Shown here: positions 9,059 to 17,924 of the stretch, in pieces | Position numbering within the stretch: position 1 is the first letter of the stretch | How the letters are laid out: each line of letters begins with the position of its first letter | The notes under the pieces: model-generated | Database searches by the model: none | What the model saw: the letters and a program-made list of their open reading frames with translations, nothing else | Told to the model about the DNA's origin: nothing | Made by a program: the position numbers and the translations under genes | Assembly: GCF_003182475.1 (NCBI RefSeq) | Contig: NZ_QGTS01000007.1 | Span: 1-64,000 of the forward strand | Direction of reading: 5' to 3' | Length of the DNA: 64,000 bases | Source: Mangrovibacter plantisponsor | GTDB taxonomy: Bacteria; Pseudomonadota; Gammaproteobacteria; Enterobacterales; Enterobacteriaceae

Positions 9059-10395
9059 GTTCTCAGTACCGCGTAAAGTTCAAGTTCAGGTTCGCCCAGC
9101 ATGCCCGGGGTGTAGAACATGCAACTGCCGCTTTCCAGCATTTCTTTTGCCGCCGGATGAGACAAATCAAGGGAGAAGTACTGGTTTTCCAGGCGCAAGG
9201 GGATAGCCGCCGGGACATGGTGCAACGGCTTGAGTGGAATACCCTGACGAGACGCATTCACCAGGCTGGTGACAAAGTCCGGGCTACCAACGCGGCATTG
9301 CAGAGGAAACTGCTCCTGCAACCGCGCTGCAGGTATGGGCGAGCGTACCGAAAGGTAGTAGTCGGCCCCGTCGCGCAACCGAGGGTCGTGCAGCCGCGCC
9401 GACCACAGGCGCAGGCGTGTGTCACAAGTCAGTTCAATAGACACGACCCGTGATGGCAGGCTGGCCTCTAATAGATCACTCAACAAATTAAATAATGGCG
9501 GGAAGACGTCGTTCAGTGCGTCATGGCGGTAGTGAGGAATGGCAGTAACCTGGTGCTCCAGAGAAAATGTCAGCAAACTACCGGCAAGCCGGGCAAGCTC
9601 AGGATACAGGCGTTCCACGGGTGACTGTGGGTGGTACTGGAATTGCCCGAGTACCGGTTCCGCACTGTTAAGTGCATTAAGTAACCAGAACAAAGACACA
9701 TCTGCGACAGCAAAATCTGCCATACGCTCATTGCTTTCACGCCGCATGGCCATCAGCCGGGCAAGCCGCGCACGTAATTGGGTCATCAGTTGTTCCAGGT
9801 GAACCACCAGCCATGGGCTGCTGTGCACACTGAGTAACGGCGGAAGGAAAGTCTCGTCCACTCGCCATACTCCCTGTGAATCCTGAATCAGGCGGGCCAC
9901 AGGGCAGGTATGGAAATCGCCATTTTCCTGGTGAGCAAAGCGCAGGCTCAGCTCTGGCTGGAGTATGGCAATCTGGCGGTCATCGTCCCCATAGTGATTA
10001 CGTACATCACTCCAGGCCTGGCGAAAGCGTATTGGGCGAGCGGCGACTTCTTCAGGTTTGAGGCAATTGCCACCATTGGCACGCATCCGTGGTAATGCGA
10101 GAAGCACTGTCGTTTCATGAGGTTCGCCATCCAGAGGTAACGTGGGTGGCAATGCATCCGCGTTGTTGGTATCTATCAATGTGCCGTCCTGGAAACGGAC
10201 ATGTAAGTGGCGAGCCTGGATATGGCCCAGTTTCAGTGCATCGGCTTCAAACGAAACCTCAACCACCCCCCACGGGTGGTTGAGCCCCATTCTGGCAATA
10301 CATTCGGCAGACCAGGCTGCATACGCAGCCTGTTGTTGGAAATGCTGGGGAGAGAGCATAATTCCTCGCCCCCATAACGGTTGTTCCGCTTTCAT
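9055..10395 (-). CDS. tssK: T6SS baseplate protein TssK
   Basis: A 446-residue TssK, which links the baseplate to the TssL–TssM membrane complex. The start MKAEQPLWGRGIMLSPQHFQQQ carries the conserved 'W..G..L.PQHFQQ' signature. Later family-like stretches are RLIQDSQGVWRVDETFLPPLLSV, the helix LEQLMTQLRARLARLMAMR, and YYLSVRSPIPAARLQEQFP. Length is normal. The start has AGGCAGGAAG upstream, lies 15 bp past the tssC stop, and the gene overlaps tssL by 4 bp, so tssBCKL form one operon. Confidence 0.94.
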   Translation of the reverse strand: MKAEQPLWGRGIMLSPQHFQQQAAYAAWSAECIARMGLNHPWGVVEVSFEADALKLGHIQARHLHVRFQDGTLIDTNNADALPPTLPLDGEPHETTVLLALPRMRANGGNCLKPEEVAARPIRFRQAWSDVRNHYGDDDRQIAILQPELSLRFAHQENGDFHTCPVARLIQDSQGVWRVDETFLPPLLSVHSSPWLVVHLEQLMTQLRARLARLMAMRRESNERMADFAVADVSLFWLLNALNSAEPVLGQFQYHPQSPVERLYPELARLAGSLLTFSLEHQVTAIPHYRHDALNDVFPPLFNLLSDLLEASLPSRVVSIELTCDTRLRLWSARLHDPRLRDGADYYLSVRSPIPAARLQEQFPLQCRVGSPDFVTSLVNASRQGIPLKPLHHVPAAIPLRLENQYFSLDLSHPAAKEMLESGSCMFYTPGMLGEPELELYAVLRT

Positions 10396-10410
10396 CGGCT
10401 TCCTGCCTTG

Positions 10411-11952
10411 TTAAGATTTCGCCTTTGGCATCCGGGAAACCAGCGACAGGTTGACATCCATGCCTTCGACCTGGAAATGGGGCACCGCATACAGTTTCAC
10501 ACTGAAGAACCCCGGGTTATCACTGATATCTTCGACAACCACTTTCGCATCACGCAGTGGATGAGAAGCCTGCAACTCATCGCCCGGATCAGTCATTTCT
10601 GTTACCAGCCCACTCACCCAGGTATTCAGTTCCAGTTCCAGTAAACGGCGATCTTTCGTGGTACCGATGTTTTCACGCTGAATCAGCTTCAGGTAATGCG
10701 CGATGCGCGACAGCAAGAAAATGTAGGGCAACCGCGCATTAATACGGCTATTCGCTGTTGCATCAGCCGTGTCATACAGCGCAGGTTTTTGGGTGGAGTT
10801 TGCCGAAAAGAAACACGCGTAATCGCGGTTTTTGTAATACGAAAGTGGAATAAAACCGAGGTTGGCAAATTCGAACTCGCGGGTTTCAGGGATCATCACC
10901 TCAGAAGGGATCTTCACCTGGTTGCCCGTCCCCAGATCATACAAATGGATTGGCAGATCCTGGACTGCGCCACCCGCCTGTGGACCACGGATTTGTACAC
11001 ACCAGCCATTATTGATAAAGCTGCGCACCATATTGGCAGCAAAGGCAAATGACGCATTGGTCCACAAATACTTATCGTGATCCGGCCCTTTCACTTCTTC
11101 AACATAGTTAAAGCTACGTACTGGTACTGTGTCCGGGCCATAAGGCAGGCGGCCAAGTACTCGTGGCATCACCAGGCCAAGGTAACGGGAATCGTCCGTT
11201 TCACGGAAAGATTTCCATTTGATGTATTCCGCACGGTCAAAATAGTTGCCAATATCTTTAATGGCCGCGACTTCTTCCATTGAGTCTTTCAGGAAAAATG
11301 CCGGGCCTGCCGAGCCAATGAAAGGCATATGCGCTGCCGCAGACACTTTTGAAATATTGCGCAGCAGTGCAACGTCCTGAGCGGATGCATCAAATTCATA
11401 CGCAGAAATGAATGCCGCTATCGGCTCACCACCCGGTGTATCGTATTCAGCAACATAAGTCTGCAAATACAGGCCACTCTGAATAATTTCTGGCGCATCT
11501 TCAAAATCCTGGCGCAGGTCATCTTTGGATAAATCCAGGAGTTCAATTTTGACGTTCTGGCGAAAGTCTGTTTTATCCACCAGAGATTTAACGCCACGCC
11601 ACAAGGATTCCACTGACTGGAAGTTTTCGTGGTGCATCACGGCATCCAGTTGGCGGCTGATTTGCCAGTCCAGCTCCGCTATATGGTGATCGATCAGGTG
11701 TTTATCCAGTTTTTCCACACGGGCCCCGGCTTTACTCAGGCACTCAAGGAAAACCTGCATGCCCGCAGTCAGGCGTTCATCGGCCGTAGCGTCAGACATC
11801 ACCTGTGCATCCTGCCAGATATCCAGCGCGCTCAGTTCTGAAACCGGGTTAAGATTAATTTTCTCAAACAACGAGGTATACACACTGCCTGTTTGAGGGC
11901 GTTCCAGCACCACACTATCCCCAGTGGTTGCGCTTTCAGTATTTACAGCCAT
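10411..11952 (-). CDS. tssC: T6SS contractile sheath large subunit TssC (VipB)
   Basis: A 513-residue TssC, which assembles with TssB into the contractile sheath around the Hcp tube. Family landmarks include HIAELDWQISRQLDAVMHH, SLWRGVKSLV, FGxx-type core residues around AAFISAYEFDASAQDV, YLGLVMPRVLGRLPYG, and the C-terminal LRDAKVVVEDISDNPGFF. I chose the ATG at 11952 (MAVNTESA) over the one two codons upstream because AAGGA lies 8 nt before it. It follows tssB after 39 bp. Confidence 0.95.
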   Translation of the reverse strand: MAVNTESATTGDSVVLERPQTGSVYTSLFEKINLNPVSELSALDIWQDAQVMSDATADERLTAGMQVFLECLSKAGARVEKLDKHLIDHHIAELDWQISRQLDAVMHHENFQSVESLWRGVKSLVDKTDFRQNVKIELLDLSKDDLRQDFEDAPEIIQSGLYLQTYVAEYDTPGGEPIAAFISAYEFDASAQDVALLRNISKVSAAAHMPFIGSAGPAFFLKDSMEEVAAIKDIGNYFDRAEYIKWKSFRETDDSRYLGLVMPRVLGRLPYGPDTVPVRSFNYVEEVKGPDHDKYLWTNASFAFAANMVRSFINNGWCVQIRGPQAGGAVQDLPIHLYDLGTGNQVKIPSEVMIPETREFEFANLGFIPLSYYKNRDYACFFSANSTQKPALYDTADATANSRINARLPYIFLLSRIAHYLKLIQRENIGTTKDRRLLELELNTWVSGLVTEMTDPGDELQASHPLRDAKVVVEDISDNPGFFSVKLYAVPHFQVEGMDVNLSLVSRMPKAKS

Positions 11953-11991
11953 CAGCATTCCTTATTTAGTCCGTTAAAATTGTTACTGGTG

Positions 11992-12489
11992 TTATGCCTG
12001 TTTTGGCGCCAGCGCAGATAACTCGTTACGCAGCTCAGCGCTCAGGGAAGGGTCAAGCAGGATTTTTTCCAGCTCCTTACGAAAAGACTGGTTATCCAGC
12101 AGGTTGGCTTTCAGGTCACGGAGCAGGTTCCGCATAGCCAGCATTGCTTTGAGCTGAGGGATTTGCCGGGCAACCTGTTCGGGAGAAAAATCATTCATGT
12201 CACGGAAGGTCAGGCTGACATTTTCTTCGCTGCCATCACCCGCCAGCGTATTCTCGACGGCCATACTCACAGAGGGTGAATAGTCAGCGAGCACGCTATT
12301 AAAGTTATTTTTATTAATATTAACTTTATTCCGCTCAGATAATGCCAGCGTCTCCTTGCCATTACTAAAATCACCAGAAACTAATAATTTTAAAGGTAAT
12401 TCTGTTTTCTTCTGTGCTCCTCCGGTGTGCAGATCCAGTTTCAAGTTAATGCGTGCTTTCGGTATTTCCCTTTGGAAGCTATCGCTCAT
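11992..12489 (-). CDS. tssB: T6SS contractile sheath small subunit TssB (VipA)
   Basis: A 165-residue TssB starting MSDSFQREIPKARINLKLDL, with the family pattern 'KARI.L..D' then LPLKLLVSGDFS, VNINKNNFNSVLADYSPSV, LTFRDMNDFSPEQVARQIPQL and a helical tail with LLRDLKANL. With TssC it forms the sheath; its helix is the contact recognised by ClpV. First gene of the visible T6SS transcript, with AGAGGGG upstream of the ATG. Its promoter must lie in the AT-rich gap to the right. Confidence 0.95.
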   Translation of the reverse strand: MSDSFQREIPKARINLKLDLHTGGAQKKTELPLKLLVSGDFSNGKETLALSERNKVNINKNNFNSVLADYSPSVSMAVENTLAGDGSEENVSLTFRDMNDFSPEQVARQIPQLKAMLAMRNLLRDLKANLLDNQSFRKELEKILLDPSLSAELRNELSALAPKQA

Positions 12490-13180
12490 ATCCCCTCTCT
12501 CATTAGTGAATGTTTTATTGGCGCAAGCCGGGCTTTTGCCCTGACATACAATAATAGACAGGTGAGAATATTTAAATACGTTAATTTTACGAGGTTAAAT
12601 ATAAATATGGTGCATTGTTGTTTTATGCGTATATAAGAGAACACAGATCCAGATGTGGCAGCAGATGAAAGTTAGTTTAAAAATCACAAAAATAGTATAT
12701 AACACTAATAAAATACAAATAACAAGAAATAAATTCTAAAAATAAACACATTTCCAATTTTAAAAACCACAACACAGAGCGTAACAGGTAGAAAATTCAG
12801 AGTAATAGTTGAGATAAAAACGAATAAAAACCACCATTCATCAGTAAAAGCAGGCTAATTAAATAAAAGCAGTAATGGGGTAAACACAAGTACCAATAGA
12901 CAAAACCTTTGTATAAATAAAAATACTTCACTTACCTGCACTACCGATTAAAAAATAACAATGGCCAGTGTCGGGGTATAAAACGCCAGAACAATATAAG
13001 AATCACACTCAAAGAATAAATAAGAACGTAAAAATAAAAAAAGAAACAACATCTAATATCCACAGGGTTTATTTTTCAGGAAACATTCACCACCATTCAG
13101 AAATATTAAAAACCGACTTTCCAAAAGAAATACCCATACGCCACCCCCACACATCCAGTACAACAGCCGCCTTCAGGAAT
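12490..13180. other. AT-rich gene-free gap upstream of the T6SS operon
   Basis: About 690 bp of strongly AT-rich DNA with many A runs. It must hold the promoter for tssB, but no convincing sigma-70 or sigma-54 pair stood out. A plus-strand reading frame at 12968–13201 begins with GTG, has no ribosome-binding site and yields a Lys/Asn/His-rich product, so I do not call it. Such composition is typical of DNA silenced by H-NS; that is inference. Confidence 0.6.
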
Positions 13181-13212
13181 AAAAAAGCCGCCCGGCAATA
13201 AGCTCAGGCGGC
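13181..13212 (-). terminator. Intrinsic terminator after pxpC
   Basis: On the minus strand GCCGCC pairs with GGCGGC and is followed by TTTTTTATT. It lies about 20 bp past the pxpC stop and marks the end of the ybgI–pxpBC operon next to the T6SS gap. Confidence 0.8.
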
Positions 13213-13234
13213 CATGTAACTCTATTGGTATGAG

Positions 13235-14170
13235 TTAGGGAGTCTCTTGTTCCAGATACCTTGCCAGTTGCTCAAAGTAGCGCTCTTGCTCAACCCAGGC
13301 ACGGTGGGCTTCTTCATGAGTACACTGCATAAAATGCAGGGGTTCGCCAAGGCGTAACTGCGCCAGGTGATACCTGTCTGCTTCAATCACACAGGCGATA
13401 CGCGGGTAGCCCCCTGTGGTTTGGGCGTCAGCCATCAGCACAATTGGCTGCCCATTTGGTGGCACCTGCACCACTCCAGGAATCAACCCGTGAGAGAGCA
13501 ATTCCTGGTCAGATTCACGCTCCAGGCTGTTTCCCACCAGCCGGTACCCCATGCGGTTACTTTGTGCCGAGAGTTGCCAGCCATTACGCCAAAAATCCTG
13601 CCTGGCCGCCAGGGTAAAATCCGTATATTCAGGGCCAGGCAATGCCCGTACCCGATTATTCCACAGCAGTTGTTTAACGCCACGGGAACGCGTCACGACG
13701 CGTTCTGGCTCACCTGCCAGTAAGTTGTCTCCATCACGAACCAGCCGCCCGTCAAGCCCACCAAAACCGCCTTTAAGGTCGGTACTACGGGAACCCATAA
13801 CATCAGGAACAGCAATGCCGCCACTGACGGCAAGATAACTGCGCATACCTCTCCTGGGCTGGCGTAACTGAAGCTGCTCACCGGGCTTTACTGGAAAACA
13901 CCACCCCGTCCACATTGGTTTTCCCGCAAGCGTTGCTTCACACCCGGCTCCGGTCAGCGCTATCCAGCCAGGGGCGGTAAACTCAGCCACAAAATTGCCC
14001 AGAGTCACCTCCAGGCCAGCAGCGTATTGATCATTGCCAACCAGTAAGTTAGCTGTACGTAATGCAGGAAGATCCAGTGCACCGCACAGACTCACGCCCA
14101 GTTGCCGGAAGCCAGAGCGGCCGCCATCCTGAACAGAGGTATGTATCCCGGCATGGTGTATTTTCAACAT
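13235..14170 (-). CDS. pxpC: 5-oxoprolinase subunit PxpC (biotin-dependent carboxyltransferase family)
   Basis: A 311-residue YbgK/PxpC. With PxpA and PxpB it hydrolyses 5-oxoproline (pyroglutamate) to glutamate using ATP. Family landmarks: [17 protein letters not shown] near the start, [43 protein letters not shown], and [30 protein letters not shown]. It overlaps pxpB by 7 bp. In E. coli pxpA (ybgL) follows immediately; here a terminator and the T6SS gap follow, so pxpA is either elsewhere or lost. Confidence 0.95.
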   Translation of the reverse strand: MLKIHHAGIHTSVQDGGRSGFRQLGVSLCGALDLPALRTANLLVGNDQYAAGLEVTLGNFVAEFTAPGWIALTGAGCEATLAGKPMWTGWCFPVKPGEQLQLRQPRRGMRSYLAVSGGIAVPDVMGSRSTDLKGGFGGLDGRLVRDGDNLLAGEPERVVTRSRGVKQLLWNNRVRALPGPEYTDFTLAARQDFWRNGWQLSAQSNRMGYRLVGNSLERESDQELLSHGLIPGVVQVPPNGQPIVLMADAQTTGGYPRIACVIEADRYHLAQLRLGEPLHFMQCTHEEAHRAWVEQERYFEQLARYLEQETP

Positions 14171-14820
14171 ACACCCTCCTTTTGCGGAATAAAACGCACG
14201 CGGTCACCCGGCATCAGTAACGCAGGTGGCTCGCGATGCGGGTCAAAGAGTACCAGAGACGTTCGGCCAATCAGGTTCCAGCCGCCAGGGGTTTCAAGAG
14301 GGTAAATCCCAGTGTGTTCACCACCGATTCCTACTGTGCCTGCAGGCACATTCAGCCGGGGCTCAGCTCTTCTCGGGATTGCCAGTTCATGAGGCAGTTC
14401 ACCCAGGTAAGCAAACCCCGGCTGAAACCCCATAAAATACACCACATATTCCACGCTACTATGGCGCTCCACTACTTGTGAGGGAGTCATGCCACAATGG
14501 CGGGCGACTTCGCCGAGATCTGGCCCCTGTTGCCCACCATACACGACCGGGAAATCCACGCGCCTGGATTCAGGAGTCCAGGCTTCACTCTCTTCCCACC
14601 AGCGTTGTAACCGTTCAATAGCATCCAGCGCATTGCTGTTGGCAACACGCAGAATCACCGTGATATTGTTCATCCCTGCTATCGCTTCCAGAACCTCTGG
14701 CATTCCTTGCAGGCGCTGCATCAGTCCCCATATCCGTTGCTGGCTTTCCAGGCTTACTGGTGGCTCCAGAGATAAAACGACGCAATTCTCACCCAGTAAA
14801 TAACACCGCGCTCGCTGCAC
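14164..14820 (-). CDS. pxpB: 5-oxoprolinase subunit PxpB (allophanate hydrolase subunit 1-like)
   Basis: A 218-residue YbgJ/PxpB, nearly co-linear with E. coli YbgJ (start [19 protein letters not shown]; end [11 protein letters not shown]). It carries the family motifs [39 protein letters not shown] and [15 protein letters not shown]. It forms the ATP-dependent core with PxpC for 5-oxoproline cleavage. It lies 43 bp after ybgI and overlaps pxpC, so the three are cotranscribed. Confidence 0.95.
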   Translation of the reverse strand: MQRARCYLLGENCVVLSLEPPVSLESQQRIWGLMQRLQGMPEVLEAIAGMNNITVILRVANSNALDAIERLQRWWEESEAWTPESRRVDFPVVYGGQQGPDLGEVARHCGMTPSQVVERHSSVEYVVYFMGFQPGFAYLGELPHELAIPRRAEPRLNVPAGTVGIGGEHTGIYPLETPGGWNLIGRTSLVLFDPHREPPALLMPGDRVRFIPQKEGVC

Positions 14821-14863
14821 TCCCGCCTCCTGTGGTACTGCTGACCCATGTATCAGAGAGAAC

Positions 14864-15607
14864 TCATGCCGGGTTGTCTATATCCACAAACATCACATCC
14901 AGCCCATACTGCGCAGCTAACCATTCACCCAACGCTTTTATCCCATAACGTTCAGTTGCATGGTGCCCTGCGGCAAAGAAATGGATACCCTGTTCGCGGG
15001 CCGAGTGAATCGTCTGTTCAGACACTTCACCTGTAATAAATGCATCCACACCAAACTGGGCAGCACTATCAATGAAGCCTTGCCCACCACCTGTACACCA
15101 GGCGACACGCGTAATTTTTTCCGGGCCATTGTCACCACACCAAAGCGGTTTGCGGCCTAAGCGTGCTTCCAGCCAGGATGCGTACTCCGCCCCGGAAACC
15201 GGGATTGCGACTTCCCCCCAGGGCACCAGCGGTTCAATCACACCTTTTACAGTAATCCCCAGCAATTGAGCTAACTGGCTGTTATTTCCCAGCGCTTCAT
15301 GAGCATCAAGGGGTAAATGCCAGCCATAAAGATTAATGTCATTAACCAGCAAGGTTTTCAATCGTTTCTGCTTCATACCCCGAATAACGGGCGATTCACC
15401 TTTCCAGAAATAACCATGATGAACAATCACCGCGTCAGCTCCCAGCCTTACTGCTTCGTCGAGTAGCGCCTGGCTTGCGGTAACCCCTGTGACAATCTTT
15501 TGCACTTCTGGCTGGCCTTCAACCTGTAATCCATTAGGGGCATAGTCATTAAAAGTTGCGGCATTCAACTTCTGATTAATTACTTGTTCCAGTTCAATAT
15601 TATTCAT
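14864..15607 (-). CDS. ybgI: Nif3-like dinuclear-metal protein YbgI
   Basis: A 247-residue member of the Nif3/YbgI (GTP cyclohydrolase 1 type 2-like) family, a toroidal protein with a two-metal site. Visible metal-ligand regions are [12 protein letters not shown] (His pair near residue 63), the Asp in [12 protein letters not shown], and the C-terminal [11 protein letters not shown]. The biochemical function is unsettled; E. coli ybgI has been linked to radiation and DNA-damage tolerance. Its ATG overlaps the phrB stop by 4 bp, which fits cotranscription with the photolyase. Confidence 0.93.
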   Translation of the reverse strand: MNNIELEQVINQKLNAATFNDYAPNGLQVEGQPEVQKIVTGVTASQALLDEAVRLGADAVIVHHGYFWKGESPVIRGMKQKRLKTLLVNDINLYGWHLPLDAHEALGNNSQLAQLLGITVKGVIEPLVPWGEVAIPVSGAEYASWLEARLGRKPLWCGDNGPEKITRVAWCTGGGQGFIDSAAQFGVDAFITGEVSEQTIHSAREQGIHFFAAGHHATERYGIKALGEWLAAQYGLDVMFVDIDNPA

Positions 15608-17052
15608 TGTTCATCCTTCATTTTTTCTCTTGCGGCTTCCCAGGCAGCCAGCGTATGTAAACGTGCCGTTTTATGGTCCACAACCGGGCGGGGGTAATCA
15701 AGAGCAACACCCTGCTTATCTGCCCATTTCCACGGGTTATGAATTGCACTGGCAGGAACCAGACTGAGTTCCGGCAGCCACTGGCGAATGAAAGCCCCCT
15801 GAACATCAAAACGGGTACTTTGGGTTTCAGGGTTAAAAATACGAAAATACGGGGCTGCATCTGTTCCCGTGGAGGCGGCCCACTGCCAGCCACCGTTGTT
15901 GGCAGCAAAATCGCCATCCAGAAGCTGCTCCATAAACCAGCGTTCGCCCTCCCGCCAGTCAATCAGTAAATCTTTGGTGAGGAAGCTGGCGGTAATCATC
16001 CGTAACCGGTTATGCATCCAGCCAGTCGTGTTTAACTGCCGCATTGCGGCATCCACAATGGGGTAGCCGGTTTTTCCCTGCTGCCATGCAGCAAGTAATG
16101 CTTTGTCATGTGACCAGGTGACGTTATCCGTCCAGCCAATAAATGGCCGGTGCTGGCACAACGCAGGCCAGGCAACCAGTAAGTGGCGATAGAACTCACG
16201 CCAGATAAGCTCATTCAGCCACACAGCTGCGCCACCTTCGAGCTCCATGGCATGCGGGTGCTCCGCCAGCAATCGCTGAAAACACTGGCGTGGTGATAAT
16301 GCACCTGTTGCCAGCCAGGGGGAAAGCATGCTGGTTCCATCCTGTGCCGGGAAATCACGCTGTTGCTGGTAATCCTGAACCTGCTGCTGGCAGAACGTAC
16401 GCAGCTTTTGTAATGCCGCTTTTTCGCCAGGGGGAAATTGTGCTGTATCAACTGGTTGCAGTGGGTAATCAAACTCGACAGGTGTGTCATCACTGATTGC
16501 CGGACCACGCGCCCGAGGTGCAGGAACACACTGCGGTGGCATTTCACGCAGGCGGCGCAAGAATGCTTTGCTGAATGGCGTAAAGACACGAAACATCTCG
16601 TTATTGCCTGTCAGCACACTGCCTGGTGGTAGTAAAACGCTGTCATCAAACCCCTGGCATGTGACCTTACCAGACAGAAGCTGTTCAGCCTGCCCATCGC
16701 GGCGCCTTTCATTCAGTTCATATTGATAGTTATAAAACAAGTGCGACACACTTTGTGCTTCGCAGAAGGCCGCCAGTTTACTGACCGAATCAGCAAAATC
16801 AGCCGCACGAAGGTAATACAAAGGGATCCCTTTTTCTCCCAGGGAACGACGCAGCAAGACTACCTGCTCACGAATAAACCACGCCTGGCGTGCAGCCATA
16901 CTATGGCTGCGCCATTGCACAGGGGTGGCGATAAACAGGGCGATAACCTTAGCATCATCCTTGTTGCATGCAGCAGCCAAAGCCAGGTTATCGGTAATAC
17001 GTAAGTCCTGGCGAAACCAGACTAAATGGACAGTTTGTTGAGTGGGCATCAT
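15604..17052 (-). CDS. phrB: Deoxyribodipyrimidine photolyase
   Basis: A CPD photolyase of 482 residues from the chosen start, which splits UV-induced cyclobutane dimers using FAD and a folate antenna. VHLVWFRQDLRITDNLALAAAC at the N terminus matches E. coli PhrB. The FAD domain has GTSMLSPWLATGALSPRQC, LIWREFYRHLLVAWP, KTGYPIVDAAMRQLNTTGWMHNR, TKDLLIDWREGERWFM and DGDFAANNGGWQW. I start at the ATG at 17052, where the homology begins; an in-frame ATG at 17088 lacks a ribosome-binding site. In E. coli, ybgA precedes phrB and dtpD separates it from ybgI; neither is present. Confidence 0.95.
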   Translation of the reverse strand: MMPTQQTVHLVWFRQDLRITDNLALAAACNKDDAKVIALFIATPVQWRSHSMAARQAWFIREQVVLLRRSLGEKGIPLYYLRAADFADSVSKLAAFCEAQSVSHLFYNYQYELNERRRDGQAEQLLSGKVTCQGFDDSVLLPPGSVLTGNNEMFRVFTPFSKAFLRRLREMPPQCVPAPRARGPAISDDTPVEFDYPLQPVDTAQFPPGEKAALQKLRTFCQQQVQDYQQQRDFPAQDGTSMLSPWLATGALSPRQCFQRLLAEHPHAMELEGGAAVWLNELIWREFYRHLLVAWPALCQHRPFIGWTDNVTWSHDKALLAAWQQGKTGYPIVDAAMRQLNTTGWMHNRLRMITASFLTKDLLIDWREGERWFMEQLLDGDFAANNGGWQWAASTGTDAAPYFRIFNPETQSTRFDVQGAFIRQWLPELSLVPASAIHNPWKWADKQGVALDYPRPVVDHKTARLHTLAAWEAAREKMKDEQ

Positions 17053-17255
17053 GAAGACACTTTGCCCCCAACAGTAAAGAACAGGCATGCCAGCAAAGGC
17101 CGCTGTTGCTCAAAATGCAAAGCGGGTACCGGCCGTAAGTGATGACTTAACCACAAGTGTCTGACTGGGGCTGGGCCTTTTTTTTCTCGCATATCCACTC
17201 CTTATCACTTTTACCTGTAAGTTTAGCCAGGTATTTTGGCACTGGGAATGGATAT

Positions 17256-17285
17256 AAAAATGCCATGGAGAAAAACGCCATGGCA
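17256..17285 (-). terminator. Intrinsic terminator after ybfA
   Basis: On the minus strand an 8-bp stem TGCCATGG/CCATGGCA with a 9-nt loop is followed by TTTTTATAT, about 40 bp past the ybfA stop. It separates ybfA from phrB. Confidence 0.75.
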
Positions 17286-17325
17286 GGGAATATTAAAAGA
17301 ATAATGAAGCGCGGTGGAATAAAAC

Positions 17326-17532
17326 TCAGTAAAAGTCACCTGCAGCTGACTCTGCATGGGCCAGCCACACAGGTTTGTCACTGGTTTTCATCCATACGCG
17401 GTGCAGATAACTATAGAAACGTGCACGGTCTTTCCAGAACAACATCACCGGTAATGCTAACGTACCGATGATAATGACACCGGCCCTGCGCAGGAGAATG
17501 CGGTGCAGAGGCCAGGATTGGTATAGCGACAT
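17326..17532 (-). CDS. ybfA: Small membrane-associated protein YbfA
   Basis: A 68-residue protein of unknown function matching E. coli YbfA: the core [32 protein letters not shown] is almost unchanged and the end is ESAAGDFY. One hydrophobic helix (about 17–32) suggests the inner membrane. I start at the ATG at 17532 ([10 protein letters not shown]), which has GGGGGAG upstream; a longer frame has no homology support. It is divergent from kdp, as in E. coli. Confidence 0.9.
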   Translation of the reverse strand: MSLYQSWPLHRILLRRAGVIIIGTLALPVMLFWKDRARFYSYLHRVWMKTSDKPVWLAHAESAAGDFY

Positions 17533-17834
17533 AATGTTCTCCCCCTTTTGGACCAGCTCAATGTGCTGGTAAGCAAAATAATGTTCTCTGCTGTAAATCA
17601 TACCGGGCATGATGAAATTTTACCACTCATCCGACCACATAAATGGTGATTTTTTCACCTGAAATAGAGAATGCCCGTAATTTAGTTACATTAATGTTAA
17701 TTTAATACTAAACATTAGTTAATTTATGGGTATATTTTTATACTTTTTTTACACCCTCACTGTTTTTTTTGCGAAATTTTTCCAGCCATTTGCTTACCGT
17801 AAGCCCCAATAACCTCATAACCGGAGTGAACGTG
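17533..17834. other. Divergent control region between ybfA and kdpFABC
   Basis: About 300 bp without a gene. It holds the leader of ybfA on one side and the kdp promoter with its T-rich KdpE box on the other. The central part is AT-rich. No further element was recognised. Confidence 0.7.
17729..17757 (+). promoter_or_regulatory. KdpE-binding T-rich box of the kdp promoter
   Basis: The stretch contains ATTTTTATACTTTTTTTAC, which matches the T-rich KdpE site upstream of E. coli kdpFABC as I remember it, about 80 bp before kdpF. Phosphorylated KdpE would activate kdpFABC here under K+ limitation. Confidence 0.7.
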
Positions 17835-17924
17835 ATGGGCTTTTCCCTGGTTGCCGGCATGGTGCTGGTCTTTCTGCTACTCGGCTATCTGATCTACGCC
17901 TTATTACATGCGGAGAAATTCTGA
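17835..17924 (+). CDS. kdpF: K+-transporting ATPase small subunit KdpF
   Basis: A 29-residue single-helix peptide, [20 protein letters not shown] then YALLHAEKF, the same length as E. coli KdpF with the shared core [15 protein letters not shown]. KdpF stabilises the KdpABC pump in the inner membrane. The ATG has GGAG 8 nt upstream; a GTG one codon earlier is a possible alternative. The stop overlaps the kdpA start (ATGA). Confidence 0.92.
   Translation: MGFSLVAGMVLVFLLLGYLIYALLHAEKF

Noticed and set aside
12490-12560. Possible sigma-54 promoter upstream of tssB
   Set aside because: On the minus strand GGGCAAAAGCCCGGCTTGC can be forced onto the -24/-12 pattern, but the -12 element lacks TTGC at the right spacing and the segment is better explained as a small GGGC/GCCC hairpin.
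12968-13201. 77-codon plus-strand frame in the AT-rich gap beside the T6SS
   Set aside because: It starts with GTG without a ribosome-binding site, its product is a Lys/Asn/His-rich string typical of AT-rich noncoding DNA, and its 3' end overlaps the pxpC terminator region.
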